This document shows positions 1-8,117 of a stretch of DNA of 59,764 bases, piece by piece. The translations under genes were made by a program, and so were the position numbers. Under the pieces are notes generated by a model. It ran no database searches. It was not told the DNA's origin and saw nothing but the letters and a program-made list of their open reading frames with translations. Origin of the DNA: Neisseria sp. (GTDB lineage: Bacteria > Pseudomonadota > Gammaproteobacteria > Burkholderiales > Neisseriaceae); NCBI RefSeq assembly GCF_030530745.1, contig NZ_JAUMUI010000014.1:1-59764 (forward strand), in the 5' to 3' direction. Every line of letters begins with the position of its first letter. The first letter of the stretch is position 1.

Positions 1-26
1 AGGGGGAATTTAGAGGAGTTTTGGGA

Positions 27-97
27 TTTTTGCAAAGGTCTCAGGCCGTCTGAAAGCCATTTTTCAGACGGCCTTAAGGTATTTTTGCAAAGGTCTC
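27..97. repeat. Two copies of a TTTTGCAAAGGTCTC end motif around a DUS hairpin
   Basis: The string TTTTTGCAAAGGTCTC occurs at 27-42 and again at 82-97. The same motif forms the right end of the inverted-repeat element at 42,806-42,968, and a near copy lies at 40,977-40,992. These are probably remnants of element ends rather than an intact element, because no partner end is visible. Confidence 0.5.
43..74. terminator. Inverted DUS pair forming a hairpin
   Basis: AGGCCGTCTGAAA at 43-55 faces TTTCAGACGGCCT at 62-74 across a 6-nt loop. Inverted DUS pairs are common Neisseria terminators. The gene it would serve lies left of the window. Confidence 0.6.
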
Positions 98-171
98 TGA
101 AAATATTTCGGATAGCATTTTTATAGAGGTTTCATAGCTTAAGGTCGCAGCCGTTTTGCGGTTTCGGGCAA

Positions 172-180
172 TGTTACAAT
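172..180 (+). promoter_or_regulatory. Possible extended -10 promoter for the BASS transporter
   Basis: TGTTACAAT reads as an extended -10 element (TG, one base, TACAAT at 175-180). No good -35 hexamer stands 17 bp upstream. A start near 187 would give a leader of about 50 nt. Confidence 0.35.
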
Positions 181-238
181 TGCCACTCTGCAAGCTGCAC
201 GGCCTGAAAAGCTGTGCTTTTAATTTAAACGGAATGTT

Positions 239-1105
239 ATGAACCCTATTTTTATCGTTCTCCCGATTTTGCTGCTGTTGATGTTCGGTTTGGGCTTGTC
301 GTTTAAGCCGGCTGATTTTGCCGTTTTGCTGCGGCAGCCGAAGGCGGTGTTGGTGGGCACGGCGGCGCAGGTTGTGCTGCTGCCGCTGCTGGCGGCGGGG
401 TTGGTTGGCTTGTTCGGGCCGGAGCCTTATTTGTTGGTGGGGCTGATGCTGATTGCCTGTTCGCCGGGCGGCACGTCGTCGAATATTTTTACTTCGGTTG
501 CCAAAGGTGATGTGCCGTTGTCGGTAACGCTTACGGTGTTGAGCAGCATCATTACGGTGTTTACCATTCCGCCGGTACTGCTGTATGCGTTTGATGCGGC
601 GGGTTTGGGCGGCGCGGGGGCGGTGAAGCTGCCGGTGGGGCAGCTGCTGGTGCAGAATGTGGTGTTGGTGCTGCTGCCAGTGTTGCTGGGCATGGCGGTG
701 CGCCGTTTTTGGTCCGATGGGGCGCAAAAGGTGAAAAAGGGGTTGGATAAGGCGGCGTTTCCGGCGCTGGTGGTGTTGGTGGTGGTGTTTTTTGCGGCCA
801 ACCGGCAGATTATCGTGCAGCATTTTATGTCGCTGGTGTGGATGGTGTCGGCGCTGATTTTGGCGGCGATGGCTTTGGGGGCGCTGCTGGCGGCGGTGTT
901 CGGGCTGCCGGGCAGACAGCGGCGTACGGTTGTGATCGAGGTGGGAATGCAGAATTCGGCACAGGCGATTGCGGTGGCGGGTAGTCCGTTTGTGTTGAAC
1001 AACGAGGCGTTTGCGCTGCCGGCGGTGATTTATGCACTGATAATGAATGTGGTTTTGCTGGCCTATATCGGCTGGTGCCGGCTGGCAAAACGGCAGGCTG
1101 TCTGA
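239..1105 (+). CDS. Bile acid:sodium symporter (BASS) family transporter
   Basis: A 288-residue integral membrane protein of the SBF/BASS fold, which couples uptake of organic anions such as bile acids, pantoate or keto acids to sodium in the inner membrane. Hydrophobic segments run from residue 4 to the C-terminus, enough for eight to ten helices. The family signature is visible near residues 73-95 (L-I-A-C-S-P-G-G-T-S-S-N-I-F-T) with a G-M-Q-N-S motif near 236-240. Length is normal. The ATG at 239 is the first one after the putative promoter. It stands alone between DUS hairpins, so the substrate cannot be inferred from context. Confidence 0.85.
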   Translation: MNPIFIVLPILLLLMFGLGLSFKPADFAVLLRQPKAVLVGTAAQVVLLPLLAAGLVGLFGPEPYLLVGLMLIACSPGGTSSNIFTSVAKGDVPLSVTLTVLSSIITVFTIPPVLLYAFDAAGLGGAGAVKLPVGQLLVQNVVLVLLPVLLGMAVRRFWSDGAQKVKKGLDKAAFPALVVLVVVFFAANRQIIVQHFMSLVWMVSALILAAMALGALLAAVFGLPGRQRRTVVIEVGMQNSAQAIAVAGSPFVLNNEAFALPAVIYALIMNVVLLAYIGWCRLAKRQAV

Positions 1106-1222
1106 AAATATCCTCTAAAAAATGCAGGCAGAATCCGGATTTCAAACCAACCAGTATTTGATTTTCATTGTCCCAAGTTTTTAAAATGCCGCAACAGGAG
1201 AGGTGCTTGCGGCCCTTAAACT

Positions 1223-1251
1223 TTTAGAGCGGCACCGCTGTCGGGTATAAT
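1223..1251 (+). promoter_or_regulatory. Sigma-70 type promoter for the DUF3579-GNAT gene
   Basis: TTTAGA (1223-1228) and a perfect TATAAT (1246-1251) are 17 bp apart. The predicted start, near 1258, leaves a 34-nt leader with GGAG about 10 nt before the ATG at 1292. Confidence 0.55.
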
Positions 1252-1291
1252 TCGTATTTCCGTCCGATAACCACTCTTCGGAGAACCGTTC

Positions 1292-2137
1292 ATGTTAGTT
1301 TGCAATCCCAATGAAATCGTGATTCACGGCACCACCGGTAACGGCAAGGTTTTCCGTCCCAGTGACTGGGCGGAGCGTTTGTGCGGCATTTTGTCGTCGT
1401 TTGATAAAGGCAACCGTTTGTCTTACCACGAATGGGTGCGCCCGATTCTGGTTGATAAAGTCCGCTGCGTGGCGGTGGATAAAAAACTGGAAGAAATCAA
1501 CCCGCCGATGTTTCGTTTTCTGATGGACTTTGCCGCCGACAACGATTTGCGCGTGATGGACTGCAAAGCCTTGATAGACGAGCAGGTACAAGAAGAAGTC
1601 GGTGCAGTGCAAGAGCGCGTGTTGCTGTCGCAGGCTATCCAAGAAAAACAGGCGACCGAACAGCAGGCCTCGGCGGTTGAGGCTGCGCCGGTGGAGAGCG
1701 TGCTGCGCGAAATCGGTGCCGAAGACACCGCGGTTGCTTTTGCCGCCTTGAGCATATTGCGCTCGGGCATCACCGATGTAGCCCGCTTCGTGGAGCAGGT
1801 TAACACGCAACAGCGGCCGCAAGGCTACCGCCTGTTCGGTATTTTTGAAGAAGGCAAGGCCAATGCAGTGGCTGTTTGCGGTTTCCGCGAGCAAACCAAC
1901 CTTGCCGGCGGCCGCCACATCCATATCGATGACATCGTAACCATTCCCCACGGCCGCAGTAAAGGCTATGCCGCCCGCCTGCTGGCCGAAGTGCGCCGTA
2001 TCGCAGCGGAAGAAGGTATGGATAAAATCCAGGTTTGGTCTGATGTGGGCAGCGAGCGCACACCGGCGCACCGTCTGTATTTTGAAAACGGTTTTGAAAT
2101 CGATGCGTTCCACTTTTCTTGTAAAATCAACGGCTGA
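1292..2137 (+). CDS. DUF3579 - GNAT acetyltransferase fusion protein
   Basis: A 281-residue two-part protein. Residues 1-95 match the DUF3579 family, with its H-G-T-T-x-N-G-K-x-F-R-P-S-D-W-A-E-R-L start and C-V-A-V-D-K-K-L core. Residues about 145-281 form a GNAT domain: G-R-S-K-G-Y-A-A-R-L-L (about 222-232) is the acetyl-CoA pyrophosphate loop and H-R-L-Y-F-E-N-G-F (about 262-270) the C-terminal motif. A Gln/Glu/Ala-rich linker joins the halves. The target of acetylation is unknown. DUF3579 alone is a short stand-alone family in other beta-proteobacteria, so the fusion may couple sensing with acetylation. It has its own promoter. Confidence 0.75.
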   Translation: MLVCNPNEIVIHGTTGNGKVFRPSDWAERLCGILSSFDKGNRLSYHEWVRPILVDKVRCVAVDKKLEEINPPMFRFLMDFAADNDLRVMDCKALIDEQVQEEVGAVQERVLLSQAIQEKQATEQQASAVEAAPVESVLREIGAEDTAVAFAALSILRSGITDVARFVEQVNTQQRPQGYRLFGIFEEGKANAVAVCGFREQTNLAGGRHIHIDDIVTIPHGRSKGYAARLLAEVRRIAAEEGMDKIQVWSDVGSERTPAHRLYFENGFEIDAFHFSCKING

Positions 2138-2188
2138 GTTCTGTGCTATGGTGGGATTGGCCGAACTTCATAATATAAAGGAAATACC

Positions 2189-2323
2189 ATGAAAACCCTG
2201 TGTTCCGCCCTTGCCGTTTTATTGCTGGCAGCCTGCGCGCAGTCCGGCACCGGCGGCCGGAGCGAAATTTACGGCGAAATCAAAGGCGGTGTGGAAACCT
2301 CGCATACCCGTATCGGCAGATAA
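2189..2323 (+). CDS. 44-residue predicted lipoprotein
   Basis: A short reading frame beginning M-K-T-L-C-S-A-L with a hydrophobic signal and a lipobox L-A-A-C, the Cys being residue 16. The mature part would be only 29 residues and ends in T-H-T-R-I-G-R. An AAAGGAAA ribosome-binding site sits 7 nt before the ATG, and a DUS terminator follows 29 bp after the stop, so it looks like a complete gene. I do not recognise a family. It could be a small outer-membrane lipoprotein or a decayed longer gene. It probably shares transcription with the DUF3579-GNAT gene 51 bp upstream. Confidence 0.65.
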   Translation: MKTLCSALAVLLLAACAQSGTGGRSEIYGEIKGGVETSHTRIGR

Positions 2324-2352
2324 AAGCCCGTCAGAATTTATATCAAGTTTGG

Positions 2353-2402
2353 AGGCCGTCTGAAAAATCCGGTTTGCATGAGCCCCATTTTTCAGACGGC
2401 CT
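2353..2402 (+). terminator. DUS-pair terminator after the small lipoprotein
   Basis: AGGCCGTCTGAAA (2353-2365) pairs with TTTCAGACGGCCT (2390-2402). The 24-nt loop is longer than in most DUS terminators of this window. Confidence 0.6.
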
Positions 2403-2452
2403 CTGGGCGAATAAATCAAGCCCGAAATTCGGCTTTGAAAACAAAGTTTTTC

Positions 2453-2482
2453 TTGTAAGGTGTTTCCGGACTGTGTTATAGT
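2453..2482 (+). promoter_or_regulatory. Promoter of the ribosomal protein cluster
   Basis: TTGTAA (2453-2458) and TATAGT (2477-2482) are separated by 18 bp. A start near 2489 would place the hairpin CTTAGCA-TTG-TGCTAAG at the very 5' end of the transcript. Confidence 0.55.
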
Positions 2483-2488
2483 GCGCTG

Positions 2489-2544
2489 CTTAGCATTGTG
2501 CTAAGTATGTTTTTTGTGCAATGGCCGATCAATCGTAATCGGCC
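2489..2544 (+). promoter_or_regulatory. Structured leader ahead of rplC
   Basis: Two perfect stem-loops lie in the 80-nt leader: CTTAGCA/TGCTAAG (2489-2505) and GGCCGAT/ATCGGCC (2523-2544), the second followed by CCTTTAATTAAAAAGG just before the start codon. They could stabilise the mRNA, attenuate transcription or bind a ribosomal protein. Regulation is an inference from position only. Confidence 0.4.
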
Positions 2545-2569
2545 CCTTTAATTAAAAAGGAAAATAATC

Positions 2570-3214
2570 ATGACTTTAGGTCTGGTTGGGCGCAAAGTGG
2601 GCATGACCCGCGTGTTTAACGAACAGGGTGCTTCTGTTCCGGTAACCGTGTTGGATATGTCTGCCAACCGCGTCACTCAAGTGAAATCCGAAGATGCCGA
2701 TGGTTATACTGCCGTTCAGGTTACCTTCGGTCAGAAAAAGGCAAACCGTATCAACAAAGCCGAAGCCGGCCACTTTGCCAAAGCAGGTGTGGAGGCGGGT
2801 CGCGGATTGGTTGAGTTTGCTGTTTCTGCGGAAAAATTGGATGAGCTGAAAGCGGGCGACGAAATTACCGTTGCCATGTTTGAAGCCGGCCAATTGGTCG
2901 ATGTAACCGGTACCTCCAAAGGTAAAGGTTTCTCAGGCACCATCAAGCGCCACAACTTCGGCGCGCAACGTACCTCCCACGGTAACTCACGTTCACACCG
3001 CGTTCCCGGTTCTATCGGTATGGCGCAAGATCCCGGTCGTGTATTCCCGGGTAAGCGTATGGCCGGCCAATACGGCAACACCAAGGCAACCGTTCAAAAT
3101 CTGGAAGTTGTGCGCGTAGATGCCGAGCGCCAGCTGCTGCTGGTTAAGGGTGCTGTTCCCGGTGCGGTAAACAGTGATGTTGTGGTACGTCCCAGCGTGA
3201 AAGTAGGTGCGTAA
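2570..3214 (+). CDS. rplC: 50S ribosomal protein L3
   Basis: A 214-residue L3 (E. coli: 209), an early assembly protein of the large subunit that reaches the peptidyl transferase centre. The conserved central loop S-H-R-V-P-G-S-I-G with [16 protein letters not shown] lies around residues 143-168; its Gln matches the residue methylated by PrmB in E. coli. It is the first gene of the cluster here, because rpsJ, which normally precedes it, is absent. Its TAA overlaps the rplD start by one base, which suggests translational coupling. Confidence 0.97.
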   Translation: MTLGLVGRKVGMTRVFNEQGASVPVTVLDMSANRVTQVKSEDADGYTAVQVTFGQKKANRINKAEAGHFAKAGVEAGRGLVEFAVSAEKLDELKAGDEITVAMFEAGQLVDVTGTSKGKGFSGTIKRHNFGAQRTSHGNSRSHRVPGSIGMAQDPGRVFPGKRMAGQYGNTKATVQNLEVVRVDAERQLLLVKGAVPGAVNSDVVVRPSVKVGA

Positions 3215-3834
3215 TGGAATTAAAAGTAATTGATGCTAAAGGGCAGGTTTCAGGCAGCTTGGCTGTTTCTGATGCTTTGTTTGCCCGTGAATACAATGAA
3301 GCGTTGGTTCATCAGCTGGTTACTGCTTTCTTGGCAAATGCCCGTTTAGGCAACCGTGCCCAGAAAACCCGTGCGGAAGTGAATCACTCCACTAAAAAAC
3401 CGTGGCGTCAGAAAGGTACCGGCCGTGCGCGTTCTGGTATGACCTCTTCTCCGTTGTGGCGTAAAGGTGGTCGTGCGTTCCCGAACAAGCCCGACGAAAA
3501 CTTCACCCAAAAAGTTAACCGCAAAATGTACCGTGCCGGTATGGCGACTATTCTGTCGCAATTGGCCCGCGACGAGCGTCTTTTTGCTATTGATGCGTTA
3601 ACTGCCGAAACGCCGAAAACCAAAGTGTTTGCAGAACAGGTGAAAAATCTGGGCTTGGAACAGGTTTTGTTTGTTACCAAACAGTTGGATGAAAATGTTT
3701 ATCTGGCTTCGCGCAATTTGCCTAACGTACTGGTTTTGGAAGCCCAGCAAATTGATCCCTACAGCTTGCTGCGTTACAAAAAAGTCGTGATGACCAAAGA
3801 TGCGGTTGCACAGTTAGAGGAGCAATGGGTATGA
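3214..3834 (+). CDS. rplD: 50S ribosomal protein L4
   Basis: A 206-residue L4 lining the exit tunnel. The long basic loop with [15 protein letters not shown] (about residues 63-77) is the macrolide-facing tunnel extension. In gamma-proteobacteria L4 also represses its own operon; nothing here proves that for this organism. It starts inside the rplC stop codon (TAATG) and overlaps rplW by 10 bases. Confidence 0.97.
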   Translation: MELKVIDAKGQVSGSLAVSDALFAREYNEALVHQLVTAFLANARLGNRAQKTRAEVNHSTKKPWRQKGTGRARSGMTSSPLWRKGGRAFPNKPDENFTQKVNRKMYRAGMATILSQLARDERLFAIDALTAETPKTKVFAEQVKNLGLEQVLFVTKQLDENVYLASRNLPNVLVLEAQQIDPYSLLRYKKVVMTKDAVAQLEEQWV

Positions 3835-4145
3835 ATCAGCAACGTTTGACTCAAGTGATTTTGGCGCCTGTTGTTTCCGAAAAAAGCAATTTGTTGGCCG
3901 AAAAACGCAATCAGATGACTTTCAAAGTATTGCCGAATGCAACTAAGCAGGAAATCAAAGCTGCCGTCGAGTTGCTGTTTGGTGTGGAAGTGGCTTCTGT
4001 AACCACCACCACCACTAAAGGTAAAACCAAACGTTTTGGCCGCACCATCGGCCGTCGCAGCGATGTGAAAAAAGCTTATGTTAGTTTGGCTGCCGGTCAG
4101 GAGTTGGACTTGGAAGCTGCTGCGGCAACTGCAGATAAGGAATAA
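3825..4145 (+). CDS. rplW: 50S ribosomal protein L23
   Basis: A 106-residue L23 at the tunnel exit, where trigger factor and SRP dock through the conserved V-S-E-K motif (about residues 17-20). The loop [15 protein letters not shown] is typical. AGAGGAG stands 5 nt before the ATG at 3825; a second in-frame ATG at 3831 is a less well spaced alternative and would drop two residues. The start lies within the 3' end of rplD. Confidence 0.95.
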   Translation: MGMNQQRLTQVILAPVVSEKSNLLAEKRNQMTFKVLPNATKQEIKAAVELLFGVEVASVTTTTTKGKTKRFGRTIGRRSDVKKAYVSLAAGQELDLEAAAATADKE

Positions 4146-4150
4146 GTAAC

Positions 4151-4984
4151 ATGGCTATTGTAAAAATGAAGCCTACCTCTGCTGGCCGTCGCGGCATGGT
4201 TCGCGTAACCACAGAAGGTTTGTATAAAGGTGCGCCGTATGCCGCCTTGGTTGAGAAGAAAAACTCTACCGCCGGCCGCAACAATAACGGCCATATCACC
4301 ACCCGCCACAAAGGCGGCGGTCATAAGCACCACTACCGTGTAGTGGACTTCAAGCGCAATAAAGACGGTATCCCTGCGAAAGTGGAACGTATCGAATACG
4401 ATCCGAACCGTACCGCCCACATCGCCCTGTTGTGCTATGCAGACGGCGAACGCCGTTACATTATAGCCCCGCGCGGTATTAAAGCGGGTGCGGTATTGGT
4501 TTCAGGTGCCGAGTCTGCGATTAAAGTGGGCAACACCCTGCCTATCCGCAATATTCCCGTGGGTACAACCATTCACTGTATCGAGATGAAACCGGGCAAA
4601 GGTGCGCAAATTGCACGTTCTGCCGGTGCTTCTGCGGTATTGCTGGCTAAAGAAGGTATTTACGCCCAAGTTCGTCTGCGTTCTGGCGAAGTGCGTAAAA
4701 TCCATGTTGATTGCCGCGCTACCATCGGTGAAGTGGGTAATGAAGAACAAAGCCTGAAGAAAATCGGTAAAGCCGGTGCTAATCGCTGGCGCGGTATCCG
4801 CCCGACTGTGCGCGGTGTGGTAATGAACCCGGTTGACCACCCGCACGGCGGTGGTGAAGGCCGTACCGGTGAAGCGCGCGAGCCGGTTAGCCCGTGGGGT
4901 ACGCCTTCTAAAGGCTACCGTACTCGTAACAACAAACGCACGGACAATATGATTGTTCGCCGCCGTTACTCAAATAAAGGTTAA
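4151..4984 (+). CDS. rplB: 50S ribosomal protein L2
   Basis: A 277-residue L2 (E. coli: 273), needed for subunit joining and peptidyl transferase function. The signature [15 protein letters not shown] near residues 225-239 contains the His linked to peptide-bond formation. The basic C-terminus with R-T-R-N-N-K-R-T-D is complete. Only 5 nt separate it from rplW and from rpsS. Confidence 0.97.
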   Translation: MAIVKMKPTSAGRRGMVRVTTEGLYKGAPYAALVEKKNSTAGRNNNGHITTRHKGGGHKHHYRVVDFKRNKDGIPAKVERIEYDPNRTAHIALLCYADGERRYIIAPRGIKAGAVLVSGAESAIKVGNTLPIRNIPVGTTIHCIEMKPGKGAQIARSAGASAVLLAKEGIYAQVRLRSGEVRKIHVDCRATIGEVGNEEQSLKKIGKAGANRWRGIRPTVRGVVMNPVDHPHGGGEGRTGEAREPVSPWGTPSKGYRTRNNKRTDNMIVRRRYSNKG

Positions 4985-4989
4985 TTGAT

Positions 4990-5268
4990 ATGGCTCGTTC
5001 ATTGAAAAAAGGCCCATATGTAGACCTGCATTTGCTGAAAAAAGTAGATGCGGCTCGTGCAAATAACGACAAACGTCCTATTAAGACTTGGTCGCGTCGT
5101 TCTACCATTCTGCCCGACTTTATCGGTTTGACCATCGCTGTACACAACGGCCGTACTCATGTGCCGGTATTTATCAGCGACAATATGGTCGGCCATAAAC
5201 TGGGCGAGTTCTCATTGACCCGTACCTTTAAAGGCCACTTGGCCGATAAAAAGGCTAAAAAGAAATAA
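4990..5268 (+). CDS. rpsS: 30S ribosomal protein S19
   Basis: A 92-residue S19 of normal length, which pairs with S13 in the head of the small subunit near the A-site tRNA. The start [10 protein letters not shown] and the motif [16 protein letters not shown] (about residues 69-84) are diagnostic. It is followed 8 nt later by rplV. Confidence 0.97.
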   Translation: MARSLKKGPYVDLHLLKKVDAARANNDKRPIKTWSRRSTILPDFIGLTIAVHNGRTHVPVFISDNMVGHKLGEFSLTRTFKGHLADKKAKKK

Positions 5269-5276
5269 GGTGAATC

Positions 5277-5606
5277 ATGAGAGTAAGTGCACAACATAAA
5301 AACGCCCGTATTTCTGCGCAAAAAGCCCGTTTGGTAGCAGATCTGATTCGCGGCAAAGACGTTGCCCAAGCTTTGAATATCTTGGCATTTAGCCCGAAAA
5401 AAGGTGCTGAGCTCGTGAAAAAAGTGCTGGAGTCTGCTATTGCTAATGCGGAGCATAATGAAGGTGCTGATATTGACGAGCTGAAAGTGGTCACCATTTT
5501 TGTTGACAAAGGGTCGAGCCTGAAACGTTTTCAGGCGCGCGCCAAGGGTCGTGGTAACCGCATTGAAAAACAAACCTGTCATATCAATGTGACAGTAGGC
5601 AATTAA
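5277..5606 (+). CDS. rplV: 50S ribosomal protein L22
   Basis: A 109-residue L22. The beta-hairpin that reaches into the exit tunnel is the [13 protein letters not shown] segment near residues 84-96; changes there cause macrolide resistance in Neisseria and other bacteria. No insertion or deletion is obvious in this loop. It lies between rpsS and rpsC with short gaps of 8 and 9 nt. Confidence 0.97.
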   Translation: MRVSAQHKNARISAQKARLVADLIRGKDVAQALNILAFSPKKGAELVKKVLESAIANAEHNEGADIDELKVVTIFVDKGSSLKRFQARAKGRGNRIEKQTCHINVTVGN

Positions 5607-5615
5607 GGAAAAGCT

Positions 5616-6317
5616 ATGGGACAAAAGATTAATCCTACCGGCTTTCGCTTGGCGGTAACTAAAGACTGGTCTTCCAAATGGTTTGCAAAAAGCAGCGATT
5701 TCCCGACCGTTCTGAAGCAAGATATTGATGTTCGCAATTACTTGCGCAAACGCTTGGCGAATGCTTCTGTCGGCCGCGTTGTAATTGAGCGCCCGGCAAA
5801 ATCAGCCCGCATTACTATCTATTCCGCTCGTCCTGGTGTGGTAATCGGTAAAAAAGGCGAAGACATTGAGGTGTTAAAGCGCGATCTGCAAAACCTGATG
5901 GGAGTGCCGGTTCATGTCAATATTGAGGAAATTCGCAAGCCTGAATTGGATGCGCAAATTATCGCCGATGGCATTGCCCAACAACTTGAAAAACGCGTTC
6001 AGTTCCGCCGTGCCATGAAGCGCGCTATGCAAAATGCCATGCGTGTTGGTGCCAAAGGTATCAAAATCATGACTTCAGGCCGTCTGAACGGTGCGGATAT
6101 TGCCCGTAGCGAATGGTATCGCGAAGGACGCGTTCCCCTGCATACGTTGCGTGCCAATGTTGATTATGCAACCAGTGAGGCGCATACCACTTATGGCGTT
6201 TTGGGCTTAAAAGTTTGGGTTTATACCGGCGAGGGTAACGAAAAAGCGGCTCAGGCGAAACCCGAACAAGAGAAGAGACAAAGAAAAGCAGGAGGTCGTC
6301 ATGCTGCAACCAACTAA
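5616..6317 (+). CDS. rpsC: 30S ribosomal protein S3
   Basis: A 233-residue S3 from the mRNA entry side of the small subunit. The KH domain GxxG loop is [10 protein letters not shown] near residues 72-81, and the C-terminus is Lys/Arg/Gln-rich as usual. AAGGAAA precedes the ATG. The last 17 bases overlap rplP. A perfect AG-DUS at 6077-6088 lies inside the coding sequence, one of few in the ribosomal cluster. Confidence 0.97.
   Translation: MGQKINPTGFRLAVTKDWSSKWFAKSSDFPTVLKQDIDVRNYLRKRLANASVGRVVIERPAKSARITIYSARPGVVIGKKGEDIEVLKRDLQNLMGVPVHVNIEEIRKPELDAQIIADGIAQQLEKRVQFRRAMKRAMQNAMRVGAKGIKIMTSGRLNGADIARSEWYREGRVPLHTLRANVDYATSEAHTTYGVLGLKVWVYTGEGNEKAAQAKPEQEKRQRKAGGRHAATN
6077..6088 (+). other. 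DNA uptake sequence within rpsC
   Basis: A perfect AGGCCGTCTGAA encoded in the rpsC frame. DUS in conserved core genes promote uptake and recombination of homologous DNA in Neisseriaceae. Confidence 0.8.
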
Positions 6318-6717
6318 ACTCAAATACCGTAAACAGCACAAAGGCCGCAACACCGGTATCGCTACCCGCGGTAATAAAGTGAGTTTTGGTGAGTTCGGTT
6401 TGAAAGCGGTTGGCCGCGGTCGTTTGACTGCGCGTCAAATTGAGGCGGCCCGCCGTACTATGACCCGTCATATCAAACGTGGTGGCCGTATTTGGATTCG
6501 TGTATTTCCCGATAAACCCATTACTGCCAAACCTGCAGAAGTTCGTATGGGTGGCGGTAAAGGTTCTCCCGAATACTATGTAGCTGAAATCCAACCCGGA
6601 AAAATGCTGTATGAAATGGACGGTGTGCCCGAAGCTTTGGCTCGCGAGGCATTTGAATTGGCTTCTGCCAAACTGCCGATTCCGACAGTATTTGTAGTAA
6701 GACAGGTAGGTCAATAA
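6301..6717 (+). CDS. rplP: 50S ribosomal protein L16
   Basis: A 138-residue L16 that contacts A-site tRNA. The stretch [14 protein letters not shown] near residues 81-94 holds the Arg that is hydroxylated in E. coli, followed by [19 protein letters not shown] ends 5 nt before the ATG, within rpsC. The stop overlaps the rpmC start by one base (TAATG). Confidence 0.97.
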   Translation: MLQPTKLKYRKQHKGRNTGIATRGNKVSFGEFGLKAVGRGRLTARQIEAARRTMTRHIKRGGRIWIRVFPDKPITAKPAEVRMGGGKGSPEYYVAEIQPGKMLYEMDGVPEALAREAFELASAKLPIPTVFVVRQVGQ

Positions 6718-6908
6718 TGAAAGCGAATGAATTGAAAGACAAATCGGTTGAGCAATTGAATGCGGATTTGCTTGATTTGCTGAAAACCCAATTTGGCCTG
6801 CGTATGCAAAATGCTACCGGCCAATTAGGCAAACCGAGCGAATTGAAACGAGTGCGTCGCGATATTGCCCGTATCAAAACCATCTTAACTGAAAAAGGTG
6901 CTAAGTAA
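6717..6908 (+). CDS. rpmC: 50S ribosomal protein L29
   Basis: A 63-residue L29, a helical hairpin by the tunnel exit that contributes to the SRP and trigger factor site. The [10 protein letters not shown] motif (about 28-37) and the C-terminal R-R-D-I-A-R-I-K-T helix are typical. It overlaps rplP and rpsQ by one base each. Confidence 0.96.
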   Translation: MKANELKDKSVEQLNADLLDLLKTQFGLRMQNATGQLGKPSELKRVRRDIARIKTILTEKGAK

Positions 6909-7171
6909 TGAGCGAAACTAAAAATGTTCGTACTTTGCAAGGCAAAGTGGTTAGCGACAAAATGGATAAAACCGTTACCGTGCTGGTGGAGCGAAAAGTT
7001 AAACATCCCCTGTATGGTAAAATTATCCGCCGTTCGACTAAAATTCATGCTCATGACGAGCAAAATCAATACGGCATTGGTGATGTGGTTGTGATTGAAG
7101 AAACTCGCCCGTTGTCTAAAACCAAGTCTTGGGTTGTTAAAGAGCTGGTAGAGAAAGCTCGTGCTGTTTAA
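6908..7171 (+). CDS. rpsQ: 30S ribosomal protein S17
   Basis: An 87-residue OB-fold S17, a primary 16S rRNA binder. [16 protein letters not shown] and H-P-L-Y-G-K are the expected motifs. It is the last gene of the S10-type block; a 232-bp gap with its own inverted repeat follows before rplN. Confidence 0.97.
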   Translation: MSETKNVRTLQGKVVSDKMDKTVTVLVERKVKHPLYGKIIRRSTKIHAHDEQNQYGIGDVVVIEETRPLSKTKSWVVKELVEKARAV

Positions 7172-7403
7172 AAAATAAGACAGTACGGTTTTAAAAAGAG
7201 AAACGAAGTCTTGCATCAAAGTTGGTTTGTATGTAAACTTCGTTTCTTATCTTTCAGTTTCTCTCTGGAAGCTTCTTCCCTTCGGGATCCAAGACTGGTT
7301 TACTAGAACCTTTTGAAGGTGTCAGATTGTAGAATGCTTAAATTTTAGCATATCGGGTCGTCTGAAAAAGGTAAATTAAGTTGGTTTTTTTAAAGGTAAA
7401 AAA
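7172..7403 (+). other. Non-coding gap between the S10 and spc blocks
   Basis: No credible reading frame is present. It holds a stem AGAAACGAAGT/ACTTCGTTTCT (7199-7209 with 7237-7247), a smaller ATGCT/AGCAT stem (7334-7351) and a DUS variant GGTCGTCTGAAA at 7356-7367. The first hairpin is followed by TATCTTTC rather than a T run, so it may be a processing site or weak terminator. A promoter for rplN is expected here, but I found no convincing hexamer pair. Confidence 0.5.
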
Positions 7404-7772
7404 ATGATTCAAATGCAGACCATCTTAGATGTGGCTGATAACTCTGGTGCGCGTCGTGTGATGTGTATCAAAGTGTTGGGCGGATCTAAGCGTCGCTATG
7501 CTTCGGTTGGCGACATTATTAAAGTTGCAGTGAAAGATGCGGCTCCGCGTGGCCGTGTGAAAAAAGGTGATGTATATAGCGCTGTAGTGGTTCGTACTGC
7601 AAAAGGCGTTCGTCGTCCTGATGGTGCACTGATTAAATTTGATAATAACGCAGCTGTTTTGTTGAACAATAAACTTGAGCCTTTGGGTACGCGTATTTTT
7701 GGTCCGGTGACCCGCGAGCTGCGTACGGAGCGCTTTATGAAAATTGTTTCATTGGCACCTGAAGTTTTATAA
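7404..7772 (+). CDS. rplN: 50S ribosomal protein L14
   Basis: A 122-residue L14 of exact family length, located at the intersubunit bridge and the RsfS docking surface. The start [17 protein letters not shown] and the motif [13 protein letters not shown] near residues 96-108 are diagnostic. It opens the spc block after the 232-bp gap. Confidence 0.97.
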   Translation: MIQMQTILDVADNSGARRVMCIKVLGGSKRRYASVGDIIKVAVKDAAPRGRVKKGDVYSAVVVRTAKGVRRPDGALIKFDNNAAVLLNNKLEPLGTRIFGPVTRELRTERFMKIVSLAPEVL

Positions 7773-7784
7773 GGAATAGCAGCG

Positions 7785-8108
7785 ATGAACAAGATTATTA
7801 AAGGCGATAAAGTAATCGTAATTGCCGGTAAGGATAAAGGCAAACAAGGCCAAGTTGTTAAAGTGTTGGGTGATAAAGTGGTGGTGGAGGGCGTTAATGT
7901 GGCTAAGCGCCATCAAAAACCGAACCCGATGCGTGGTATTGAGGGTGGGATTGTTGTTAAAAATATGCCTTTGGCTATTTCAAACGTTGCTATTCTCAAT
8001 CCTGAAACCAATAAGGCTGATCGTGTGGGTATTAAATTGGTTGAAAGCGACGGCAAGGTGAAACGTGTCCGCTTTTTCAAATCTAATGGCTCTATCATTG
8101 GGGCATAA
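7785..8108 (+). CDS. rplX: 50S ribosomal protein L24
   Basis: A 107-residue L24, an assembly initiator. The KOW motif [17 protein letters not shown] is at residues 5-21, and H-Q-K-P-N-P near 43-48 follows. ATAAGGA of the rplN stop region serves as a likely ribosome-binding site. Confidence 0.96.
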   Translation: MNKIIKGDKVIVIAGKDKGKQGQVVKVLGDKVVVEGVNVAKRHQKPNPMRGIEGGIVVKNMPLAISNVAILNPETNKADRVGIKLVESDGKVKRVRFFKSNGSIIGA

Positions 8109-8117
8109 GGAGATAAC

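Noticed and set aside
1295-2113. 272-codon minus-strand frame opposite the DUF3579-GNAT gene
   Set aside because: It is the antisense shadow of a well-supported gene with promoter, ribosome-binding site and two conserved domains.
7260-7300. CTTCCCTTCGGGATCCAAG segment as a possible tRNA-like or small RNA
   Set aside because: No cloverleaf can be drawn and no promoter or terminator frames it.
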